Source of the DNA: Volutella citrinella
Taxonomy: Eukaryota; Ascomycota; Sordariomycetes; Hypocreales; Nectriaceae
Direction of reading: 5' to 3'
NCBI GenBank assembly: GCA_034401135.1
Contig: JAWZSP010000006.1
Coordinates: 2,232,001 to 2,296,000, forward strand
Length of the DNA stretch: 64,000 nucleotides
The position numbers and the translations under genes were made by a program. The notes beneath the pieces are model-generated. The model saw only the letters and a program-made list of their open reading frames with translations. It was not told where the DNA came from and did no database searches. Below are positions 1-11,743 of the stretch, one piece after another; the stretch's first letter is position 1, and each line of letters opens with the position of its first letter.

Positions 1-350
1 ATTGCAAGCACAGAGCTTCGTCCTCAGGATTTGTCTTTTCGAGACCTGCTGTATTTGACCGTCTCCTTGCCTCGGTCCCACCCGACCCCATTGTACGTAC
101 TGCAAAGCTTGCAACTCCTCTGCTGCCTTTCTTCTCCCCTGGCCTCTGGTGAGGCTGGTGTCTTTACTAGCTTTTGCGGGTACTCTGACAGTTGGATGAA
201 AAAAATGAGGCTGATAAAAAATCTGAAAACAAGACAACCAAGGGCGACTCCTGTATCTCGCATACAACTAATTTTATTTCTTGGGCCCGGGCAGCCACTT
301 ACCTTACCCACTCACAGCACTTCCTAATCTTCGTGCCTACTGACTTCAAG
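1..350. other. upstream region of the CFIm68-like gene
   Basis: No gene is supported here. It is the promoter and 5' leader of the gene starting at 351. An in-frame ATG-led extension back to 192 exists, but it encodes low-quality sequence and lies in a likely leader, so the ATG at 351 is preferred. Confidence 0.6.
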
Positions 351-1572
351 ATGGCCGAGGAGGATTTCGAGATCGACTTCTACGGCGACACGCATAACGA
401 CCAGCAGCAGCAGCCGCCGCAGCAACAGCAGCACCACCAGCACCAGCATCAGCAGGACGGGCACCGCGAGGACGACCACGACTACCACCACAACGATGAG
501 CAGAACGATCGCCACGGCCAGCACGGCCACCATGGCCACCACGAAGACGAGCAGATGGAGGAGCATTCCGGTGATCACCACGGCCACGACGCACACGACG
601 AGGGCTCGGGGTCTCAACAGGGCACCAAGCGCAAGTCGGAGGAGGATGATCGGCCCGTCGACGCCAATGCTACTACAGCAATGATGCTGTCGGAGCTCAA
701 TTGGTGGGCCACAGACGACGACATCCGAGGATGGGCGCGACAAGCTGGCAGCGAGGAGGAACTGAAGGATATCACCTTTAGCGAGCACAAGGTCAATGGC
801 AAGAGCAAAGGGTACGAACAGCCGTTTTGAATACTCCGATCCCAATGACTAACCAACGTCCAGACAAGCTTACATCGAGTTCCAATCTCCTCAAGCCGCA
901 ACGGCCATGAAGCACTACATGGACGAGATGCAGGCCGACCCCCAAGCGGTGACCAAGAAGGTGACCATGTCATACTGGAACCCCACAGTCAACCCGTTCA
1001 AGACGCTACCAAAGGATGCGCCTACGCGAGGCAAGGACCAGAATCGGGTTCCGTCAGGCCCCTACAATGATCGCGGTGGCATGGGCGGCGGCTTCCGAGG
1101 TCGCGGCGGCTACAACCGTGGCGGCATGGGCCAGAACAACTTCAACCGAAACAACTACAACAACAATAACATGGGTTACAACAATAACAACATGGGCGGT
1201 GGCTTCAACGGGCCCATGGGTGGTGGCAACTTTGGCGGCTACAACAACCGGGGCAACATGATGGGCGGAGGCATGCGCGGCGGCCCCGGTGGCATGCGTG
1301 GTGGCCGAGGCGGCATGATGGGCATGAACCCAATGGGCGGTATGCCCATGGGAATGCCCGGAAACATGGGCATGGGAATGATGGGCCCTAACGGGATGCC
1401 AGGTGCGTCTTGTCCGATTCACTGAACAAGGGCTCTCCGACTAACGCAGCTACTAGGATTCCAAGGCATGCCGCCCAACTTCAACCCCGGATTCGGCGGC
1501 GGCTTCAACCAGAACCAGGGCGGAGGAGACTGGGGCAACCCGCACGGAGCCAAGCGCCCGCGACCTGAGTAG
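351..1572 (+). CDS. CFIm68/CPSF6-like RRM protein, pre-mRNA 3'-end processing
   Basis: Predicted 371 residues, exons 351-811, 864-1402 and 1457-1572. Both introns are short (52 and 54 nt), and frame is kept across each. After an acidic start, residues about 15-90 are a Gln/His/Asp-rich low-complexity stretch. An RRM follows (about 111-190): its first strand region carries N-W-W-A-T-D-D-D-I-R, close to the NLTWWTTDEDL motif of the metazoan cleavage factor I large subunits CPSF6/CPSF7. The C-terminal half is Gly/Met/Asn-rich with RGG-like boxes and ends in a basic K-R-P-R-P tail. The RRM motif supports a CFIm large-subunit relative acting in the nucleus on poly(A) site choice. This is family knowledge plus inference; it could also be a more general RRM/RGG protein. 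The second junction leaves Gly-Phe-Gln-Gly in frame. Confidence 0.8.
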
Positions 1573-2207
1573 GACCAGGTCGCGCGCAGACAGGTTCCCA
1601 AGTGGGTCAAGACGGATAACTGATTGCAATGACTCTGGTGCCGCCCGGTGAGATGTGTTGGCTGGATGCCTGGGGAAAAAGACACATGTCAGCAACGAAC
1701 GGGAATCGGCATGGTGGAGCACGGTTCCTTAATGTATTATAGACTCCCGGGGTGTAAGGTTAGGATCTGGCGTAACAGAGCGAGTGATATTTTTACGTTT
1801 GGGTGACAAGATTACAACCAGGCTCTGGTGATGTTGGTGATAAATGAATGAGCATGGTGGGTGGTGGGATCGATGCGGACTGCGTTGTTGAATGTTCTGT
1901 GCGAAAGGCGAATATTGATGCTTGGTTAGAATAGCCAGGAAAGGATGAATATGAGTCCTCCCCGAGGCTTGTCTGCGGGCCAGTTCATCGAGGATTGATA
2001 AGGCCGGCAGGATTTGGCGTTGGGATGTTGGATGCTGATCGGCGGTCGGCCCCACTGGCCGCCGATGCTCCGATCGAAATTCGAAACCATCCCACTTGGG
2101 GCGCCCCATCATACGACCAGGAGCAGAGCTCTGCTTCAACAACAGCCCTCAATTGTCCAATCGCGGACTGCCCGTTTGCAACACCACGGCAATTGAACAC
2201 ACTCGCG
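1573..2207. other. intergenic, CFIm68-like 3' end to COQ4 promoter
   Basis: About 635 nt without a supportable gene. It must contain the 3' UTR of the upstream gene and the COQ4 promoter. Open frames on the minus strand here have no recognisable protein character. Confidence 0.5.
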
Positions 2208-3173
2208 ATGGAGGCCGCTCTCCCACGACTCCGCTGCGTAGCCGCTGCCCGCCAGGCTCGGGCTGTGCGCTCTGTCGTCTGTGCAAGCTGTGCCTCGTCC
2301 TCAAGCTCCAGCCCCAGTACGAGCTCCGGCACCCGACGACCTTTCTCCGTCCTCAACCGCCCGCCTCCCAACTATCCCGGCCATGTGCCTCTGACCAAGA
2401 TTGAGCGTGCTGGCCTGGCAATTGGCGCCAGTGTCTTTTCCTTCTTCGACCCGTACCGCCACGGTATGTGTCCATGGTCCGTCCCTTTGGTGCTTACGGC
2501 GGTGAATTGATGCATCTCGACCGCAGACCTCATTGCCGCGACGGGCGAGGCCACGGCCACACCGTACTTCATCTACCGCCTCCGAGATGCCATGCTGGCA
2601 GACCCGACCGGACGCCGGATCCTCCGCGACCGACCTCGCATCTCGTCCAAGACCCTGTCGCTGCCCACGCTGCGCGCCATGCCCGAGAACACGCTGGGCC
2701 GGGCGTACGTGGGCTGGCTGGACCGCGAGGGCGTGTCGCCCGACACGCGGTCCCAGGTGCGGTACATTGACGATGAGGAGTGCGCGTACGTGATGCAGCG
2801 GTACCGCGAGTGCCACGACTTCTACCACGCGGTGACGGGCCTGCCGATTGTGCGCGAGGGAGAGATTGCGCTCAAGGCGTTCGAGTTCGCCAACACGCTG
2901 CTGCCCATGACGGGGCTGAGCATCTTCGCCGCGGCGACCATGAAGCGCAGCGAGCGCCGGCGCTTCGCGTCCATCTACCTGCCGTGGGCGATCCGCAACG
3001 GCGTGCGGGCCAAGGAGGTCATCAACGTGTACTGGGAGGAGCGGCTGGAGAGCGACGTCGACGAGCTGCGGGCCGAGCTGGGCATCGAGCGGCCGCCAGA
3101 CATGCGGGACATTCGCAAGCGCGAGAAGGAGGAGAAGAAGCGGCTGGAGGAGCTCAAGGCACGGGGCTTCTGA
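2208..3173 (+). CDS. COQ4: ubiquinone biosynthesis protein COQ4, mitochondrial
   Basis: Predicted 300 residues, exons 2208-2463 and 2527-3173. The 63-nt intron starts GTATGT, and the junction recreates an Asp codon to give D-L-I-A-A-x-G-E, a conserved COQ4 segment. The N-terminus is Arg/Ser/Ala-rich without acidic residues, as in a mitochondrial presequence. The zinc motif HDxxH-x11-E is intact: His182, Asp183, His186 and Glu198 (HDFYH then E). In the family, Coq4 binds the inner membrane on the matrix side, organises the coenzyme Q biosynthetic complex and is linked to C1 decarboxylation/hydroxylation of the quinone ring. The C-terminus is a charged Lys/Glu helix ending A-R-G-F. The length matches fungal Coq4 proteins. 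Confidence 0.95.
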
Positions 3174-4076
3174 GGCTGGCTGGTCTGGCGCGGGTATGGG
3201 AGGTGCGATGGGGAGGTGCACCTCAGTGCAGGTACTTGGTGAGCAGCGTCAAGGACTCAAGGCCTGGTGGCTCTGGCCAGGCCATGTTTCTGCTCGGCTG
3301 GAGTGCCGCCATCAGCCTGGCCTGTACTAAGCTGGTAATCTTTGCACATGTATTTGTATTAGAAGCTAGCTGGCACTGTAACAATATTCTTTTTAACTGT
3401 GAATGCAGCATCTGTATCCATCTGCCGAAATTTGTCACGAGAAGGATGGACATATCCTGCAAGCGCCGGGCGAGGCAGCTGGGGGCTGAGAATGGCGGTA
3501 GGGCGTGCAATCACCTGGGGTCGCTCGCTAAGGTGCCTTGATCAATATGGACCTTAATTTAAGTGAAGATGGGCAGGTCCCACCTCGACAGGCAGGGCAG
3601 TCTAGCGTGCTGTTCAGCCCTTAAGCGCCCAGACACCGTATCCCGCATCTCGCAGCACCAACCGCCCCATCCTGTCGACGGCGAATGGCCAGATGGCCAT
3701 GGGTCGTTTCACATATTTTTATCTGTCGGTTTCATAGGATGTGCAGGGGGAGGAAGACCCGCTGAACAACCAACAGATCAACAACCAACAACCAACAGCG
3801 GGCAACAACCCTGCAACGAGCTGCAGTCCATGGACCAACAAGCCAAGCACCGGCGTCCGTGGGCTCTTCAGCGGCGTGAGCCCGGAGTTCATTAAGGCTA
3901 CAGTCGCATCTGAAACGGCCATGTCTGTTGTCGAACGCTGGGCATTTCTTCGCATTGGCTCTTGAGCCTTTTGGTTGCTATCGAGTCTCTAATCAACCCC
4001 ACGGCCTCCGAAACTTGGGTAAGAGGTAAGAGGTACTAGCACCTTGCCTATAGCACCGCCTGTCACAACTTCCCCC
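3174..4076. other. intergenic, COQ4 to DUF3176 gene
   Basis: About 900 nt with no supportable gene on either strand. It contains a CAACCAACAGATCAACAACC-like A/C-rich run near 3768-3800 but nothing I can assign. Confidence 0.5.
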
Positions 4077-6341
4077 ATGGATTGGGATCGACCACCTACG
4101 CCGCCCCCCAAGTCGCCGTCTGTCCTGCCACCGCGAGGCCACAGCCGCAATGGCAGTCGGGGAACCGCTGGCAAACCCCCTCCAACGCTGGGCTTGCGCA
4201 AATTCCTCTCCCTGAAACGCCCTCAGCCTCCATCTCAGCCACCGGGCCGCTATGATGCGGTCGCCACGGACCACAAAGGCTCTGACACCGACAGGTATGT
4301 GTCTCCCCGACTTGATACACTGGTAGACGGCCTTGAAGGCTCCTCATCGTCCGTCTCTGCCACCTAGGGCTGGCGACAATGAACTAATCTGATTCAACAC
4401 AGCTCTTCACCGGGTGCCGTCGACCGCAAGGCAAAGTCGCAGGGCCAGCTTCGCACCTGGATGTGGGAGCTCCTCTTGCTCGCCATATGCATCGGCCTCC
4501 TCGCCGCCATCACCATCATCCTCACCCAGTACCAGAACAAGGAGCTCCCGCCCTGGAACAAGGACTTCACCCTCAACGCCCTCATCGCCGTCCTCGCCAC
4601 CCTCTTCCGCGCCGGCATCGCAGTCATCGCCTTTGAGATCATTGGCCAGACCAAGTGGACGTGGATCGCCCAGCATCCTCGCCCCGTTCGCGATGTCCAG
4701 CTCTTCGACGATGCCTCGCGCGGCGTCGTCGGCTCCCTCAAGCTCCTCCGCCTCCCCGTCTTCCGCATCCCCATCACCCTTGGGGCCATCGTCGTCGTCG
4801 TCGTCTCCATGGCCATCGGGCCCTCCATGCAGCAGTCCATAAAGACCTATTCATGTCGTCAGCCTAGTACATCTTCCGCATCGATCAAGACTTACGACTT
4901 TGTCCCCGAAGACGGGGTGGAAAGAAGTGGCTACCTGTCCACCGTGGGTTTGGGAAAATCCATGCGGTCCGCCATCTCGGTTGCTCTGGTCAACCCCAAC
5001 GATAACTCGACTGGTCACTCCGATCTTTTCAACTGCTCGGGCGGGGACTGCGACTTCCCCACATATGTAAACAGTGAAGATGAATCACCAGAGGATGCCA
5101 TCTCGCATGCCAGCCCTGCTGTGTGCCACCGCTGCGTTGACACTGCCGCCGCGATTGAGGCGATTCAAAACCCGGACGGCCTTGATCTGCGGCTCCCTTC
5201 TCCAGGCAAGAATATCAGCGGGTATGATATTCCGGGACCAGCTGCTCAGTATGGGAACCCCTATACCAGCAGCTTTCTCACAATTGGCCCTGCTGGTGAC
5301 TTGCTCTGGGCGGCAGACGTAATGTCCGAAGAGCTGCTGAACCTTGCCCGCTGGTCCATCTACAACTTTAGTGTCGTCGCCACTAACCGGCAAGCTTGTG
5401 GGCTCGAGGGGTCAAGAGAGTGCCTGGCGAAATCGGGCTTCATCGCCGCCACTTGCTTTCTCTACCCTTGCATCGAGTACTACCGTGGAAGTGTGAGGAA
5501 CAACAGGCTCACTGAAGAAATTGTCCGCAGCGCTCCGATTCGAGTACAGACGAGCAACGCCATTTCCGGTGGGCACGAACTCAGCAAGACTTTTGTCGGA
5601 CACTGGAAGGGGGTCCAACAGCCATGTATGGTGAACGGCACCCTCTACACGTCCAAGAATATGACGAGCGCGGCCGCGAAACTCGAATCTAGCCAACAGA
5701 CGACCGTGATGATGCAAACCAAGGATTGGGCCACGCGGAAGATACAAGAGGCCCCGGCATACGACAATATCACCGCTCCCAATGAATGTGTTTTAACTGT
5801 CGATGGTTTCCTGTCGTATCAGGTGAATAACCTTTTCGCCCATGATTTCGACAGCAGATGCTATTCAGATGCGAGAGTTTACAGGAGGGTCTGCGGAAAG
5901 TATCCGATCCAGGGCCTGGATAATAAAGAAAATACAACCGTGCAGTCGATCGACAGGAGCATTGCGGCAGTGGCGAGGAAGATGTCGGTTGGCCTAAGGA
6001 TCGGCCAGTATGGCGATACCAACTCAACCAAGACGGTGGTGAATGGGATGGCATGGAGACCTGGCGTCTGCGTCGAAATCGTATGGGGCTGGTTCGCCAT
6101 GCCCGCCGCACTGTGCACTCTGTGCGGCTTGCTGCTGCTGTGTACCCTGATCCGCAACCTGAACGAGCCGCATGAGCCCGTCTGGAAGAACTCGCCGCTT
6201 CCGTTGCTGTTGCAGGGGCATCCCGGAGCCGGAGACATGAGGAGCGTGGAGAGGATGGAGGACGAGGCGAAGCCGCTGAGGGTGCAGCTGCAGCGGACGG
6301 AAACCGGCTCGCATTTTAATATTAGTCATACGACCAAGTAG
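4077..6341 (+). CDS. DUF3176 multi-pass membrane protein
   Basis: Predicted 718 residues, exons 4077-4294 and 4403-6341, intron GTATGT...ACACAG of 108 nt. The ATG at 4077 is the first in frame. A Pro/Ser-rich cytosolic N-terminus (about 90 residues) leads to transmembrane segments near residues 96-115, 131-153 and 197-212. A large, probably extracellular region follows, with many N-x-S/T sites and about a dozen Cys. A final membrane span lies near 627-655, then a short charged tail. The W-E-L-L-L-L start of the first span, the N-x-L-I-A-V-L-x-T second span and the overall topology match the fungal DUF3176 family. No biochemical function is known to me for it. The gene has no obvious partner among its neighbours. 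Confidence 0.85.
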
Positions 6342-7652
6342 GACATCTTCTGGGGGTTTTCTATGGGATTAAATGGGGTTTGCGTTGTTACACTTGCATG
6401 GCTGGATGAAAACATACCATGAGCTTCACATGAGTCAGTAGAGTTGAGAGTCTGAGGGAGTTCTATTCTAGTACATATGCTTCTCCATAATGAACCTGTC
6501 AATACTATTATTGTATAAGAGCCTTGTCAATGGTGTCCTTTGGCCTGTGCTCTAGAAATCGTGTTTGAGTTGGCTAGAGTTGTCGTGTTGGTTGGTGGCC
6601 TGGATTGAAAATTGCCACAGGACCCAGGGTGTAGCTAGCCAAACGATAGAGCCAGTGGCATCTACCCCAGCCACTGACCCAGACACAGAAATCAAGGGCG
6701 CATGAGAGGGCCAGGCTGTTGCTTCAGGCTTGGCAAGGCTTGATAGATCATCCAAAGTCGCCATGGGCCCGTGATGCTACCGGAATAGTCCTAAAAAGAA
6801 GGGTATGTGAGACAGTGTGGAGGCTGCAGAATTGCGTCAGCCCTCCTGGCCGGCTTACACAATGACCCGAGTGACGGCCCGCGGGATACGGTGGGTCTTG
6901 CCGTCCTGGATCATGGGGTAATATAGGGATGGCAATGGGCTTTCTAATCTTGCCTTTGGATCTGGGGGTTGTGTGAGTCTGTGGTGTGGGACGTGAGACT
7001 GAGGCCATATCCCAGGTCCGTGAACTCGAGCCGCCTCATGTCAGACATGGAGATCGGCCAGTGGCGGAGCACCCTCCGTGGAGATCCGGGATGCGACGCT
7101 CCAAAAACCTGAATACTTTCGCCTGCTGAGGCACACCAATAAACACGAGCCGCTCCCAGGGAAGCTGGAAACACGCGGCCAACCAGGTTCAGCTCGCCAA
7201 GCTTCGGCCTGTCTTGCAGGTTGAGCCTCCCGCAACCCCTCAGCGGGTTTCTAAGACGGATGGGCTCGTATTTGAGGGACTATTTTTGACATTTCGGTCT
7301 TGTCTATCTGCAAAGGTCGACTGCGGATGCCGCGATGACGTGCCTGTTCCCGTGCAGGGCGCCTCGCCGAGAGTTGAAGCTGACCCGGCTATTCCGTGCT
7401 CGATGCCAGACGCAAAGCAATCACAAGATTGAATATTTCTTTATGCCGTGCTGACGCAGATCAAAGGAGGACAGAGCGTTGTATGTCGTATCGTCGAGAT
7501 CATGGCGAACGATGAGGTGGTAATCCTTATATAAATGACGAGGGAGTCAGCAGGTAAGTCGCAATAACTTCATCCTCAGAACTTACCACGCCATCCATAC
7601 AACAATAGAACACTACCGAGCAACAGAAACACTTTTACACAGCTCTGCAATC
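6342..7652. other. 1.3 kb intergenic region
   Basis: No supportable gene. The last 130 nt look like a core promoter for the downstream secreted-protein gene (TATA element at 7528, C/A-rich leader). The rest shows only short random-looking frames. Confidence 0.5.
7528..7535 (+). promoter_or_regulatory. TATA box of the But2-like gene
   Basis: TATATAAA lies 118 nt upstream of the ATG at 7653, followed by a C/A-rich leader. This is the expected place for the core promoter of a strongly regulated fungal gene. Confidence 0.6.
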
Positions 7653-8213
7653 ATGAAGTTCTTTGCTGCGCTGCTCGCTGTGGCCTCCATGGCCTCCGCC
7701 GCCGCCGATACTCTCGAGGGGCGTCAGCAGCAAGGCATCATCTGGCCAGAGAACACGTTCCGCAAGTTCGTCTCCAGTGGCAGAATCATCGGCGACCCCC
7801 AGGACCAAGACCTCGTCGTCAAGAAGTCAGCTGCCTCCCAGGCGCAGCAGGAGTCGACAGCCATCGTCACCTTTCGCTTCCCCGAGAACACCAGGGGCAA
7901 GAAATGCCGACTCGAGTTTGAGCTCTGGGAGCGCGACACCTCTACCGGCACGCAGAGGATCGACGTCTTTGAGTACACCAATCCTCCCCAGACCATTGAC
8001 TCCCGCACCGGATACCGGAACAGGCACATTGGCCAGCTCAGGGCTGTTGTCCCGGGCGAGGCTGTGTGGCAAGGCCCGGTTCAGCTTGGATACCCCGAGA
8101 TTGACTGCCCTGCTAGCCAGCTCATCGGCATTGAGTATGTTGGATCCGGCGACGACGTCGTTGTTCGCTGGGACATTGGTGTGACTGGTCCCACGTTCAC
8201 GGTTCTTTCTTGA
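7653..8213 (+). CDS. secreted But2 C-terminal-domain-like protein
   Basis: Single exon, 186 residues. Residues 1-17 form a signal peptide (basic start, Ala/Leu core, A-S-A end). A short propeptide ending in a Leu-Glu-Gly-Arg stretch follows. The rest is one beta-rich domain with an F-x-F-P-E-N-x-x-G-x-x-C-x-L-x-F segment, a D-V-F strand and a late I-D-C-P motif. That order resembles the extracellular 'ubiquitin 3 binding protein But2 C-terminal' domain of ascomycetes. Two Cys (in K-K-C-R-L and I-D-C-P) probably pair. The TATA box and lack of introns fit a regulated secreted protein. The biochemical role is unknown, and the family call rests on motif spacing only. Confidence 0.65.
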   Translation: MKFFAALLAVASMASAAADTLEGRQQQGIIWPENTFRKFVSSGRIIGDPQDQDLVVKKSAASQAQQESTAIVTFRFPENTRGKKCRLEFELWERDTSTGTQRIDVFEYTNPPQTIDSRTGYRNRHIGQLRAVVPGEAVWQGPVQLGYPEIDCPASQLIGIEYVGSGDDVVVRWDIGVTGPTFTVLS

Positions 8214-8419
8214 GGAGATGCTGAATGCAGCCTCAGGAGACGAGGCAGGATGACGGGGTGTGGACTCCCTAGGATACTGTGATTGGTTTTATTTCTTTCC
8301 CGAAGCCGGGCCCTTTTACTCTCGATAGTTCTTTCCTCGTATATCATCTATAAGGTAGTTGCCTCAATACAACGCCCAACCAGTTGGCAAGCTGATACCG
8401 CCATGTAAACCGAAGTGTG

Positions 8420-9555
8420 TCAGAAGTCGCAAAATGGAAGTGCTTCAGTCGTCTCCAAGTGCTGTTCGGCCTCTTCCCGACAACAGCGACTGCAGCCGCA
8501 GACGAATCGAAACGCTTCGTGGAGGCAATCCCGTCGTGGTCTAACATCGCAGTTGACAGCAAGGTCGATGTAGGTGAGGAAGCACTCCTCCCCCTGGCCA
8601 AGATCACGAGCTGCCGTGAACACCATCCTGCCCCGACTGTCTGGCTTGTGTGAAACCTGCAAGAGCTGATTAGCCGGAGAGTCCTGGGGGCAAGGGGGAG
8701 GGCAATACTCACATTGGGCACGCAAGAGTGATTAAAAATGGCTGCTCGAGGATACAGGCTAAAGGCGTAAAACTCCCCTTCCTGCTTGCGCTCACCATGC
8801 AAGTATTCCGGCTCCGTCTTCTTGGGGTACAGACCGAATGTATTGGTTGCTCGCTTGCAGATGAGCGCGAGCATCTCGTCGGGCTGCATCAGGGCCGGCA
8901 GGAGAGTCTGGTCGCTGAGATACTTGTCCACCCATCCCCTCCACACCTCGACTTGTGCTTCTGGCCAAGAGTTCAAATCCCCGAGGCACAGTTCCACAGA
9001 TTTCCAGCCGTTTTCAAACCATTGCCCTGAGAGGAGCGTGGTGGCCTGTAGTGGATGCACTGGTTGGTGTTGTTCGGTGAACCGAGCAGTCAGGATGCGG
9101 ACAATGTGCCAGCACAGGAGAAACTCGTACTCTCCCTCCTCTGAGCGAATCTTGTTGGCCAGTCGTGCTAGCCACGAGCATTCAACCCCATGGCGGGTAG
9201 CATCCTTGCCTCTGCAGTCGGTGCTGCACCACACGACGTCGCCGAAGCACCCCTTGGCGCATCGTTCTGTATCCTTGCTGCGTGCTACCGGCCTACAACA
9301 GTCGACATTGCTGCAGATAAGTCTGGTGTCAGTAGCACACGTTGATGCTGGCACGATTGCGTATGGCGCTTCCACAAGAAGGCTGGTGCCGGCTGGGACT
9401 GGAGACGACACCCGAAGCAGCCTCCCCTTTTGCGGATCGTAATCAGTGAAGAGCGAGGGATGGCTGTAGAAGCTGGAGATGGAGGTACTAATAGACGTAG
9501 CAGCCACACGCAGCCGCGGCGTCGTCCTGGTGATTGTCACTTGCTGGGACTCCAT
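8420..9555 (-). CDS. SMYD-type SET and MYND-like zinc finger protein
   Basis: Predicted 359 residues, exons 9555-8713 and 8656-8420. The 56-nt intron has a GTGAGT donor and TTGCAG acceptor, and splicing preserves V-P-N/V-S-H. The SET domain is split as in SMYD proteins. The first SET strand (G-R-L-L-R-V near residue 44) is followed by a MYND-like Cys/His cluster at about 81-126. The SET core F-N-H-S-C-V-P-N is at about 274-281, then an L-T-Y-I-D-L segment and a post-SET C-G-C-x-x-C. Family members methylate lysines on histones or cytosolic proteins; the substrate here cannot be inferred. An in-frame ATG lies further upstream, but the ATG at 9555 places the start close to the first conserved block and is preferred. 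Confidence 0.85.
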
Positions 9556-10322
9556 TGATGCAAACGTGGACTGTTCACTGTCGGTCAAGCTATTTGCTAC
9601 ACGAGCGAGAAACAAGCACTGCGGAAGGATGGACACAATTCTTTTTTCCCGCAAACGTCCTTCGGATGAGGTTCAATTGAGGTTAGTGATACGGGGCTTC
9701 CATGTGAACCAGAGCCAACGCCATCCCGTGGTGTGGTTAGCTTCATCTCGAAATAGGTTTATTTATGGTCTAGACTCTAGAACACGGGGGGCCGAAGCAA
9801 TGGTGATCCACCAATCTACGAGTCTCTGCAGGCTTCAGGTCGTCCTTTCGAAGGTCTTTGAATGCTGCGAAACGACTGCCATAGCTTACAGTGATTTCCA
9901 ACATATCGAAGGATTCTTTACACTTGCCTCGCGGTGGATCGACGCCCAGACTCCAAGCTCAGTCAAGCCGTTTTATCTCGGAGTGGATTTTTTGCCCCTT
10001 TAGCGCGACAAGTAGTCAAAACGTGGGTGTTGAGCTTAGGTTTATTGGCCCATTCCTTTGGATACGACATAGCGACAGGTCAACCCACGTTGCGAGGCAG
10101 ACTTCTGGGCGAAGTACATCGAGAATGGCTACCAGATCGTGAAACCGACATGGCTCATTTGAAATTGTCTGGAGAGTCACTTGAACCCACGCTGGGGTCA
10201 ACCATGGCCAAGCGACGTAACCCGTTGCGAGTGTCCAGATCCCAATTGAAATGTCCTATCCGACTAGCCACCAGATCAACCATAGAGTTCTGGCGGGCGA
10301 GATGCAGGGAACATCCGAAGGA
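9556..10322. other. intergenic, SMYD-like promoter side
   Basis: About 770 nt. No supportable gene; the frames present lack conserved character. It contains the promoter of the minus-strand SET/MYND gene and the 3' flank of the 122-residue gene. Confidence 0.5.
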
Positions 10323-10749
10323 CTAGGCAAGGGTTCTGTTGACAAAGGACCCTTCATATGTTGGGCAGCTGCCGGCTTGGCCACCTCCGATTCTCTGGAA
10401 TCTAACCACAACGGCCGGGCCCATGAATTTGTCGACGTTGGCTTGGAAGATAACGATGGCTTCGTTGAGGTAGCCGGCGTCCTCGATCTCGCGCGGAACC
10501 TTGGACCACGGGCTGCAACAGCTGTTAGCGACAGTTGATGAAGGAGATTTGAAATAGTCGATCCACTTACGCAAGGCAATCGACATATGACTCCCGGTAC
10601 CTCCAATCCCATCCATCATGCGCCTTCGGGATAGTCTTTAGATTGAGGAAGCTGGCGACCAGGTCCGCGCAGACTTTGGACCTGCTCCGTTCAGTGCACT
10701 CGAGCATGAATTCTGCCGGGTATTCGAATGGCTTGTTCTCGTTTCCCAT
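10323..10749 (-). CDS. unrecognised 122-residue protein
   Basis: Exons 10749-10571 and 10512-10323, joined across a 58-nt intron (GTAAGT donor, TTGCAG acceptor). Splicing joins the Ala codon of C-L-A to P-W-S-K in frame. I do not recognise the family. The protein is soluble, has no signal peptide or membrane segment, and is mixed in charge. It carries W-D-W-R-Y-R-E-S-Y and G-P-A-V-V-V-R-F blocks that look structured rather than random. The strong splice signals and continuous frame are the evidence that it is a gene. Neighbours give no functional hint. Confidence 0.6.
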
Positions 10750-11743
10750 GGTGAAGGTTTGGCTAGATGAAGCGGATGTGAAGAAGAGAAGAACAAGGTC
10801 CAGTCTGGTGTGGCGTGGTGAGCGGAATGGCTGGTGAAGGCATGGTGAAGGCATGGTCTTTATTGCTTCTGAACGGAACACTGGCACAGTCAATGCTACT
10901 GCGCCGAATCATGGCCAACATTGTATTGTTTTGTATTCTATTCACTGTTCAGGTTCGTCTGCCACTCGCAGCCAGCCTGTGGAGGCGCAGTCGCGCTATT
11001 CTTTTCTCTTCTCCTTTGTAGTCCGAGGCACCCTGCGGCCCGTGGCGGATGAGATGTTGAAAGATGAAGACAAGTCAAAGAACAGTCCATGTAGCCTATT
11101 GGCCCCCCGTCTATTCTAATAATTTTCCCTCATTCTTTCAGACACGGATGGTGATCCCCTCGTATACACATCTCTGAATAGTTGAATGCAGCCACCGGAT
11201 GCTTGACCAAGTTCATGATCTAGCTCTGCCCGGGCTGATCCTAGGACACGTCATCTGGAACACTGCCTCCAAACGGAAATGCAGTGTCTCCGTGGGGTAC
11301 AAGCCGGCTGATCAGACCGTTTTTCAATGTGATGGGCGGCATAGGGGTCACTGGGTCAGCTAGGCCGTCCCTTGGCAATTGGAGAGCCCAGGGTTTCCGT
11401 GATATGGATGCTCTACCACCTAAGAGCTCTCCTACGAATTTGGCACTTTGATTGGGCACATGAGACCGTGGGCTGTGAGAGAGCAATCCGGTCCACTCGA
11501 ATTCAGGGGGCTTGACAACGGCATGCCACAAAGTGCATTTGCTGAGCCATACTTCGGTAAAATGTGCCATTCTAGCACCCGCTCGCGGTAAGATGCATTT
11601 AATTGAGTCAGTTCCGAGAATTCTAGTAGATGGATTTTGTTATAAGAGGTTGTGGCCGTCAAGTTTTCTGACTTTTCGTGATTCCTCACAACTGCATCGC
11701 TCCTCTGACCCTCTCACATATTCCAAGATCCGCTCCTTGCGCC
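10750..11743. other. intergenic, about 1 kb, divergent promoters
   Basis: No supportable gene. It separates the minus-strand 122-residue gene from the plus-strand secreted protein and should hold both promoters. A tandem duplication of GAAGGCATGGT lies near 10835-10858. Confidence 0.5.
11641..11647 (+). promoter_or_regulatory. possible TATA element of small secreted protein gene
   Basis: TATAAGA lies 97 nt upstream of the ATG at 11744, a normal distance for a fungal core promoter. The sequence deviates from the consensus, so this is tentative. Confidence 0.4.

Noticed and set aside
4394..4840. Minus-strand frames opposite the DUF3176 gene
   Set aside because: They are compositional shadows of the GC-rich membrane-span codons and have no motif.
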